Below, in pieces: positions 55,498 to 60,161 of a stretch of DNA of 60,161 nt. The stretch comes from a bacterium (GTDB taxonomy: Bacteria; Planctomycetota; Planctomycetia; Planctomycetales; Planctomycetaceae). Where the stretch lies: positions 1 to 60,161 of the forward strand of contig WGME01000019.1 of the NCBI GenBank assembly GCA_016125225.1. The letters run 5' to 3'. A program made the position numbers and the translations under genes. The first letter of the stretch is position 1, and each line of letters begins with the position of its first letter. The notes beneath the pieces were generated by a model. It was given only the letters and a program-made list of their open reading frames with translations, was not told where the DNA came from and ran no database searches.

Positions 55498-56070
55498 TCA
55501 ACTCACGAACCGGGCACCACGTTCAATCGGCGAGTCCGAGGTGTCGTATTCCGTGCCCATGCTAATGTCGGGCAAGGCAAACAGATCACCGCGGAACTGT
55601 TCGCCACGGTTCGCGGCTTCATTGGCACGCTTCGCGAGCACGTGAGCAGCCATCACACGAGCAGCGTCGTCGAAGCGGGCACGTTGGGTAAACTTCGCGG
55701 AATTCTGGTCAACCCGTTCCAGGTGCAGCAGGCCAGGCACGCCCTGCACCATCGAACATTGAGCATCGGCGAGGAGTGCCATTTTCTGGCTGTCGCTGGC
55801 GTAGTACCAAATTTCGCAGGCTGTTTGATAGCTGGCCTCGCGGGTCGCTGCGTGCAGTGAGCGAGTCCGACGGAGCCACTCGCGAGCCTGCAAGAACGTC
55901 CATTCGCAGACGTCCACGGGAACACGATCGCGGCGGGTCGGCTGCGGCGGCAAATTGTACTTTTCCGAGGCACGAATCGTGTCCTGAGTCACCAACATCG
56001 TGCCAGCGTCATCGAGACCGAGCGCTTCGGCTGTTTCGCGTTCCTGTTGGGCAATTTCGCTGCGAGTCAT
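55498..56070 (-). CDS. Hypothetical phage protein, 190 aa
   Basis: ATG at 56070, AAGGGG 9 nt upstream. Soluble and largely helical: MTRSEIAQQERETAEALGLD at the start, VCEWTFLQAREWLRRTRSLH and ARVMAAHVLAKRANEAANRG later. No motif tied to a known function. Second transcription block of the early module, between two hairpin-rich spacers. Confidence 0.6.
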   Translation of the reverse strand: MTRSEIAQQERETAEALGLDDAGTMLVTQDTIRASEKYNLPPQPTRRDRVPVDVCEWTFLQAREWLRRTRSLHAATREASYQTACEIWYYASDSQKMALLADAQCSMVQGVPGLLHLERVDQNSAKFTQRARFDDAARVMAAHVLAKRANEAANRGEQFRGDLFALPDISMGTEYDTSDSPIERGARFVS

Positions 56071-56099
56071 TGAAGAGACCCCTTGCATTGTGAGAAAAT

Positions 56100-56248
56100 G
56101 CCCGAGGCGGACCCTACTCCGCCCCGGGCGACCTCGACCGCAACATCCGTGATTCACGCGGTCGGCTGCGTTGCCGTCATCCGTGACGGCTTGCTCTCAT
56201 GCTCCGGCCTGTAGCGACTCCAACAGAGTGACAACTACAGGCCGGAGC
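56100..56248. promoter_or_regulatory. Three-hairpin noncoding spacer in the prophage
   Basis: H1 56100-56129, 12-bp stem with one mismatch (GCCCGAGGCGGA/TCCGCCCCGGGC); H2 56173-56190, perfect 7 bp with loop TCCG; H3 56201-56248, perfect 14-bp stem GCTCCGGCCTGTAG/CTACAGGCCGGAGC. It separates the 134-aa gene from the 190-aa gene. Candidate termination or processing region, or a second-strand origin. Confidence 0.5.
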
Positions 56249-56264
56249 CTCTGGAAAGTTTCAA

Positions 56265-56663
56265 TCAGGCAGCCCGCCGGGCGCCGGGTAACGTCGATTC
56301 GTCCAACGCGGCAGCCACAGTGCCAACTGGCGGACGGGTGACAGCAATCGCACCGGCCGGGTACAGAACTGGAATGCCCAGGCGATCCTTACCGTCGCGT
56401 CCCGTTTCAACGGGAGCAACGATGTCGAAACGCTTCTCCGCCACTGCTTCCGGCTTGGGAAGAGCATCGAACGCCTTGATGCCATCTTCACCACTGAAGA
56501 AGAACGACTTTTCATAGCCCATGCCGATGATCTTCAGCAGGCGGGTCGTCGACTTGTAGTCGGTCCCGTCCTTGTTCTTCTTTGTCTTCTCTTTGCCGGT
56601 GAAGACTTCCTTGATCTGAGCGCCCAGGTAGACGCCGTTGCGACCCTGCAATGTCGTACTCAT
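56265..56663 (-). CDS. Candidate phage ssDNA-binding protein (pV-like position)
   Basis: 132 aa from ATG 56663 with AAGGAAGA upstream. Strand-rich and basic in the first half (GAQIKEVFTGKEKTKKNKDG, STTRLLKIIGMGYEKSFFF), compatible with an OB-type fold, and Pro/Ala-rich at the end. In filamentous phages a pV-type protein coats the plus strand before export; this is the best positional and compositional candidate, but no family match is claimed. Confidence 0.5.
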   Translation of the reverse strand: MSTTLQGRNGVYLGAQIKEVFTGKEKTKKNKDGTDYKSTTRLLKIIGMGYEKSFFFSGEDGIKAFDALPKPEAVAEKRFDIVAPVETGRDGKDRLGIPVLYPAGAIAVTRPPVGTVAAALDESTLPGARRAA

Positions 56664-56665
56664 GC

Positions 56666-56998
56666 TCAATCTTCCTTGATTGGCGTTGGTGACCCCTGCC
56701 CTACTGACAACAATTCCGCTTCAGGCTCCGGGGCCAGGTCGATCTCTTCGGAGTCGAAACGCAGAGGCTTTGACAGCGCCACCTGCGGCGCAGGTTTCGC
56801 TTTATTGCAGCCGCAACCACCCGCCTTAGCGTTGGATGCCTGCTGCACGTAAATCGCTGGCGAGCCAATAGCCCAGCCGAAGAGACCGCAAAAGGTGCAG
56901 GCGACTACCCAGCCGACCTGCCCATCCGTGCGGTTCATCCAGAATTCATAAACCCACTGGCGACAGTGGTGGACACGCTGTAAAAGGGACTGAAACAC
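56666..56998 (-). CDS. Phage membrane protein with Cys-rich patch, 110 aa
   Basis: GTG start at 56998 with TTGGAG 8 nt upstream. One membrane helix, VGWVVACTFCGLFGWAIG, then AKAGGCGCNKAKPAPQ and an acidic C-terminal tail. First minus-strand gene of the prophage; the next start follows its stop by 2 nt. Function unknown. Confidence 0.6.
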   Translation of the reverse strand: MFQSLLQRVHHCRQWVYEFWMNRTDGQVGWVVACTFCGLFGWAIGSPAIYVQQASNAKAGGCGCNKAKPAPQVALSKPLRFDSEEIDLAPEPEAELLSVGQGSPTPIKED

Positions 56999-57022
56999 TG
57001 TAAGACTCCAAGGAGAAATAAG

Positions 57023-57292
57023 GTGAGAAGACCGACGCCCACCGAAAAGAAATCGATAGCGTTCCAACTCGGCGGCTGGGTTTCATTCGCCCTCACCGCC
57101 TATGCCACGTACTGGATTTACGCGAACCAACCCGCGATCACGATCGATGGCCGCGATGGGTCGCTGCACGTGACATGGGGGTGGGACAAGATGGACATCC
57201 CCGAAGGAGTCGACGTCCGCACCATCGGCGGCATTGAGACGCCCAGAACGAAAGCCGCCGGAGTGAAGCCCAAAGGGCTGCTGGAGAAGTGA
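57023..57292 (+). CDS. Plus-strand phage membrane protein, 89 aa
   Basis: GTG start at 57023, AAGGAG 8 nt upstream. Basic N-terminus then helix LGGWVSFALTAYATYWIYA, followed by ITIDGRDGSLHVTWGWD. The only plus-strand gene of the prophage, divergent from 56998 with 24 bp between start codons. The shared CTCCAAGGAG gives a ribosome site to both. Could be a lysogeny or regulation gene; no family recognised. Confidence 0.6.
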   Translation: MRRPTPTEKKSIAFQLGGWVSFALTAYATYWIYANQPAITIDGRDGSLHVTWGWDKMDIPEGVDVRTIGGIETPRTKAAGVKPKGLLEK

Positions 57293-57553
57293 TCGCTCAG
57301 GCGATTCACATTGACGAAATCCGCTCTCCGGCGGATAATGCCGTTACGCGACATCATGACTTACCTTCATGGTGTTCGTGAGGTTCGCTAGCTGCTACTA
57401 ACAGCGAATGAACCCGTTTCGGGATTCCCGAAGCGTTCGCGCCCCGACTACTAATCGGGGCAAGAACGCTCTCCCACTGCTACAAGGCGACTGGGAGAGT
57501 CAGAGAACTACCATGACTGGCAAGAAGTGGACTTGTTAACTTTACGTGAACAT
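57293..57553. promoter_or_regulatory. Hairpin-rich intergenic region, candidate phage origin / packaging signal
   Basis: Four hairpins in 116 bp: TTCGCT/AGCGAA 57384-57408; TTCGGGA/TCCCGAA 57418-57432; a two-part stem GCGTTC + GCCCCGA with TCGGGGC + GAACGC 57433-57469; CTCTCCCA/TGGGAGAG 57469-57499. The loop sequence CTACTAA occurs in the first and third. This noncoding block beside attR is where an Ff-type intergenic region would lie in the circular genome. Confidence 0.55.
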
Positions 57554-57581
57554 TAGTCCAGTAATGTCTGTTATGTTTCCT
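57554..57581 (+). other. attR: dif-like attachment site, prophage right end (attR)
   Basis: Arm TAGTCCAGTAA, centre TGTCTG, arm TTATGTTTCCT. Exact 18-bp core shared with attL, same orientation, as expected after Xer-mediated integration. The outer arms differ between the two sites. The left part also forms CATTA ... TAATG (57551-57566). Confidence 0.85.
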
Positions 57582-57617
57582 TCTTTTTGCAAATTCCAGT
57601 TGGGAATTGCAGGGTTC

Positions 57618-58175
57618 TTAAGTCGGCGGAGCTTCCGTGTCGTCGAATTCCGGGGGCGAGGATCGTGGTCGCGGCAGGCCGAAGCAGGCTGCCAGGACTG
57701 TGCCGAGCACTCCCCCGAGATAGCTGCCGTCGTGCATGATGCCAGCCCGTACAAAGGCGACCGGATCTTGGGCGGCTTGCGGTGCGAACATTTCGCTTTG
57801 AGGTCCAGCCATCGCATATCCCAACGCGAGCGCGGCGGCACCCACGATAGCCGTCGTACCCAGGACAATGGCGAAGCCGCGAAACATCTGAGCCGCTGTC
57901 GGCAGTGTCTGCAATCGGAGATGGTAGGTCATGAAAAGTACGGGACCAATGGCGAGTCCCGTCCACCAGGATGCCAGAAAGCCCACCAGCGATGCCCCGC
58001 CCCGGTTGCGTAACGATTCCGGAAATCGAAACTGATGAAACTTGAAGGCATGGAAATAATCGGGCGAGACCGTGTAGGACACCTGATTGTGCAGCATGCC
58101 ATAGAACCCGGCGATGAGGCAGGCCATAAGCGTCCATTTGAGCATGGCCCAATAGCGGGTAAGCAGCGGTGTCAT
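57618..58175 (-). CDS. Hypothetical membrane protein, 185 aa
   Basis: ATG at 58175. Four membrane helices: MLKWTLMACLIAGFYGMLH, LVGFLASWWTGLAIGPVLFM, GFAIVLGTTAIVGAAALALG and LGGVLGTVLAACFGL. Short acidic C-terminus. Resembles planctomycete conserved membrane proteins of unknown role. Its 3' end is about 40 bp from attR, and it is the first core gene after the prophage. Confidence 0.75.
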   Translation of the reverse strand: MTPLLTRYWAMLKWTLMACLIAGFYGMLHNQVSYTVSPDYFHAFKFHQFRFPESLRNRGGASLVGFLASWWTGLAIGPVLFMTYHLRLQTLPTAAQMFRGFAIVLGTTAIVGAAALALGYAMAGPQSEMFAPQAAQDPVAFVRAGIMHDGSYLGGVLGTVLAACFGLPRPRSSPPEFDDTEAPPT

Positions 58176-58252
58176 GGAAGGTCCTCTTCCTGGCAGGAAT
58201 GACATACCAACGTCTGCTGAGTGATGGATTCCACTTAAACACCACTGAGAGA

Positions 58253-58702
58253 TCAGAATTCCTTGCGGCTATCCACCAGCAAGGTAATCGGGCCATCATT
58301 CACCAGCTCGACATCCATGTGTTCCTGAAAGCGACCGGTGCCGACCGTGATTCCGCGGGATTGAACCTCGGCAACAAACTGCTGGTACAAAGGGACGGCC
58401 TGCTCGGGGCGGGCGGCAGCGATGAAACTCGGACGTTTGCCCTTACGGCAATCTCCCAGCAAAGTGAACTGGCTGACGATGAGCATGGCCCCTTGGATCT
58501 CCGCCAAGGAGAGATTCATCTTCCCCTCGGTATCGGGAAAGATGCGCAGGCCGATGAGCTTCTCGGCGAGATAGACAGCGTCGGTCGGTTGATCGCCTTC
58601 GGCTACACCCAGCAGCACCAACAGACCCGTGCCGATTTCGCCCGTCACCTCTCCGGCAACGGTCACTTTGGCACGAGAAACGCGTTGCACCACGGCCCGC
58701 AT
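58253..58702 (-). CDS. dtd: D-aminoacyl-tRNA deacylase
   Basis: 149 aa. [19 protein letters not shown] start, [12 protein letters not shown], the [17 protein letters not shown] catalytic motif and the [15 protein letters not shown] motif with the NxGP-type NDGP cis-Pro. It removes D-amino acids from tRNA. Followed by the membrane-protein gene and preceded by thiO in the same direction. Confidence 0.96.
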   Translation of the reverse strand: MRAVVQRVSRAKVTVAGEVTGEIGTGLLVLLGVAEGDQPTDAVYLAEKLIGLRIFPDTEGKMNLSLAEIQGAMLIVSQFTLLGDCRKGKRPSFIAAARPEQAVPLYQQFVAEVQSRGITVGTGRFQEHMDVELVNDGPITLLVDSRKEF

Positions 58703-58740
58703 GGAATGGACTCCGTTCTATGTCGCAGAACAACCAGAGA

Positions 58741-59832
58741 CTACCGTGATGTCTCCGCGAGATCGATGGTCGTGGGCTGACCCAGAAGTGCCTGTCGCAA
58801 TAACACTGCGGTGATCGGTGAGAGTTGCAGTCCCGCACGAAAATGACCTGCCGCCAGCCAGAGGTTCTGGAACTCAGGAATCGGACCAATGAAAGGCAAG
58901 CCCCCCGGTTTCCAGGGACGCAATCCAGCCCAGGTCCGTTCGATACGAGCCGACCTGAGTGCGGGCACCAGTTGATACGCAAAATCGAGCAGACCCTGCA
59001 CGCCGGCTTCCGTGTTCTGCTTTTCAAAGCCGACGTGTTCTTCCGTGGAACCGATGAGAATCCGGCCATCTCCCCGCGGCACGAGGTATCGGGGGCCGAC
59101 TTGGATGATGTGCTGGAATGTCGCCACGGGTTCCTGCAGTAATACGATCTGTCCACGGACTGGTTCGAGGGGCAACTGAAATCTAAGCGGTTGCAGTAAC
59201 CTCTGCGACCACGCTCCGCTGGTGATGATGTAACGGTCTGCCGTGAGTTGCTTGTGATGGGCCGTACTGATGGAAGCCACTCGATCAGCGTTCACTTCGA
59301 GTGTGGTGACCGGCGTATTTGACTGCAGGTTCACACCCCGTTGTTGACAGCCCGCAATCAAAGCACGGACTAACCAAGGATTGCGAACTTGGGCATAGTC
59401 GGGCACCCAGCATCCATTTGGGATGTCGCGATTCAAGTAGGCGAATCGTTGGCGGAGATCTGTGGCGGCCAGGACTTCAAATGGAATCTGCTCCGCACGA
59501 TACGCATCGAGCAACCGAAAATACTCAGGGTCTTCTGGTGATTCCGCCAGATCGATCGCACCACAGCGTCGATAACCCACATCGATGCCGGTTTGCTGTG
59601 TGAGTTGCTCTTGCCAGATGGGCCAGAGAGCATGGCTGGCGGAGCGGAGTCGAGCTTCGGTGGTTGTGGCGGCAGTGAAGCGGCCTGGGGGTAACATCCC
59701 GGCACCAGCCCAGGAGGCTTCCTGTCCAAAGCCCGATTGATCGACGATCGTGACCTTGAGTCCCTGCCCCGCCAATTCAAAGGCCACCGACAAACCGATG
59801 ACTCCACCACCAATCACCAGCACATCGGGCAT
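58741..59832 (-). CDS. thiO: Glycine oxidase ThiO
   Basis: 363 aa. FAD-binding start DVLVIGGGVIGLSVAFELAG, then GQEASWAGAGMLPPG, VRGQIVLLQEP, ILIGSTEEHVGF, and an end motif LWLAAGHFRAGLQLSPITA. It oxidises glycine to the imine used for the thiazole of thiamine. No other thi gene is in view. The DAO fold length matches the family. Confidence 0.93.
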   Translation of the reverse strand: MPDVLVIGGGVIGLSVAFELAGQGLKVTIVDQSGFGQEASWAGAGMLPPGRFTAATTTEARLRSASHALWPIWQEQLTQQTGIDVGYRRCGAIDLAESPEDPEYFRLLDAYRAEQIPFEVLAATDLRQRFAYLNRDIPNGCWVPDYAQVRNPWLVRALIAGCQQRGVNLQSNTPVTTLEVNADRVASISTAHHKQLTADRYIITSGAWSQRLLQPLRFQLPLEPVRGQIVLLQEPVATFQHIIQVGPRYLVPRGDGRILIGSTEEHVGFEKQNTEAGVQGLLDFAYQLVPALRSARIERTWAGLRPWKPGGLPFIGPIPEFQNLWLAAGHFRAGLQLSPITAVLLRQALLGQPTTIDLAETSR

Positions 59833-59862
59833 GAACGCAGCTCAATTCCGTGAATCAATAAG

Positions 59863-59891
59863 CCAGCCCAGGGAGAGATGCCCTGGGCTGG
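59863..59891. repeat. Strong hairpin between thiO and the next gene
   Basis: Perfect 11-bp stem CCAGCCCAGGG / CCCTGGGCTGG with a 7-nt loop, in the spacer after the stop at 59915. It lacks a U-tract on either strand, so termination, if any, would be weak; it may protect the upstream message. Confidence 0.5.
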
Positions 59892-59914
59892 GAAAAAGGC
59901 CATGCGATGATCGG

Positions 59915-60161
59915 TTAACGACGCGATCCGAACGCCGTCAGGAATGCGGCTCCTAACTGGCGGGCATCGCTGCGGTAGGCATTCTGCAAGGCTGCATTGG
60001 GGGCATCGCCCGCCTGGAAACGTCGCACCAGTTGACCGAAAGCCGGGGCTCCGCCTTGCTTCAGCAGGAACTCAACGAGGGAATAACCAATTGGGCCGAC
60101 ATCCGCGGGTGAGAACTGTCCGTTATTGAACAGTTCGGCCGGGTTCTGCAGGTTCGACTTC
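59915..60161 (-). CDS. C-terminus of a DUF1570 / peptidase-MA-like protein (cut by window edge)
   Basis: 82 codons to a TAA at 59915-59917. Residues read SLVEFLLKQGGAPAFGQLVR, RFQAGDAPNAALQNAYRSD and LGAAFLTAFGSRR. The pattern 'short stay-of-family helix then small acidic helix' resembles the end of DUF1570-type gluzincins like the gene at 24848. The zinc site would lie outside the window, so the family call is tentative. Confidence 0.55.
   Translation of the reverse strand, partial: KSNLQNPAELFNNGQFSPADVGPIGYSLVEFLLKQGGAPAFGQLVRRFQAGDAPNAALQNAYRSDARQLGAAFLTAFGSRR

Larger units (their letters stand above)
48033..57570 (-). mobile_element. Inovirus-like (filamentous phage) prophage integrated at dif
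   Basis: About 9.53 kb between dif-like sites. Most genes run on the minus strand in the Ff order: Rep (II-like), 46-aa and 53-aa coat-like proteins, 56-aa membrane protein, III-like, VI-like, Zot/pI ATPase and secretin (IV-like). It also has a module of unknown small genes, one plus-strand gene and a hairpin-rich noncoding region. All recognised frames are open. No integrase, transposase or repressor is recognised, so integration by host XerC/XerD is inferred. Confidence 0.9.

Noticed and set aside
57433-57469. Reading this hairpin as a fourth REP-like element
   Set aside because: It shares only a GC-rich stem; the loop and tail differ from the GCTAAGA family and it lies inside the prophage.
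57571-58299. 242-codon frame starting at attR
   Set aside because: Other-frame shadow of the membrane-protein gene at 57618; lacks its helices.

Overview
The window looks like chromosome from a planctomycete (Planctomycetota, probably Planctomycetaceae-like). Support: a DUF1559 pilin-like protein (type IV pilin N-terminus, C-terminal H-X9-DG motif), a DUF1570-type peptidase plus the tail of a second one, lipid A genes lpxD and lpxI, small isolated operons with many divergent and convergent neighbours, and moderately high GC. The genus cannot be fixed from this sequence alone.

Layout. (1) 1-5.3 kb is an accessory island: the 3' end of an IS5-type transposase, four attC-like integron recombination sites separating minus-strand cassette genes with no integrase visible, two genes each broken by one in-frame TGA, and a remnant of a second element (small unknown genes plus a truncated tyrosine-recombinase N-terminus) beside a tRNA-Lys(CTT). 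(2) 5.3-47.9 kb is mostly core: methyltransferase, fused SUMT/uroporphyrinogen-III synthase, alcohol dehydrogenase, Tat-exported PhoD phosphatase, FtsH, a large membrane patatin, PRPP synthetase, MutS, ABC-2 permease, ExeA-like ATPase, GlgB, LysM protein, PhnP-like hydrolase, a second HemD, LpxD/LpxI, a molybdate-binding-type regulator, DUF1559 protein, potassium-channel-like protein, FHA protein, CnoX-like thioredoxin, efflux adaptor, Ser/Thr kinase and AccA. (3) 48.02-57.58 kb is an apparently complete filamentous-phage (inovirus) prophage flanked by two dif-like sites. (4) 57.6-60.16 kb is core again: membrane protein, Dtd, ThiO and the end of a DUF1570-like gene.

The prophage is the main discovery. 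Read along the minus strand it has the Ff-phage order: replication initiator (II-like), small coat proteins including a 53-aa VIII-like major coat protein, a large Cys/Asp-rich III-like adsorption protein with seven DxDxDG repeats, a VI-like membrane protein, a Zot/pI ATPase and a pIV-like lipoprotein secretin, followed by a small zinc-ribbon gene. Upstream lies a module of unknown small genes, one plus-strand gene and a hairpin-rich noncoding region that could hold the single-strand origin and packaging signal. It encodes no integrase; the 18-bp exact repeats at its ends match the dif core, so it probably uses host XerC/XerD, and the site would mark the replication terminus.

A second strong candidate is a structured leader before the second hemD (30.56-30.75 kb): a long stem whose 5' arm can instead pair with the 5' arm of a 16-bp intrinsic terminator, the architecture of a riboswitch or attenuator.
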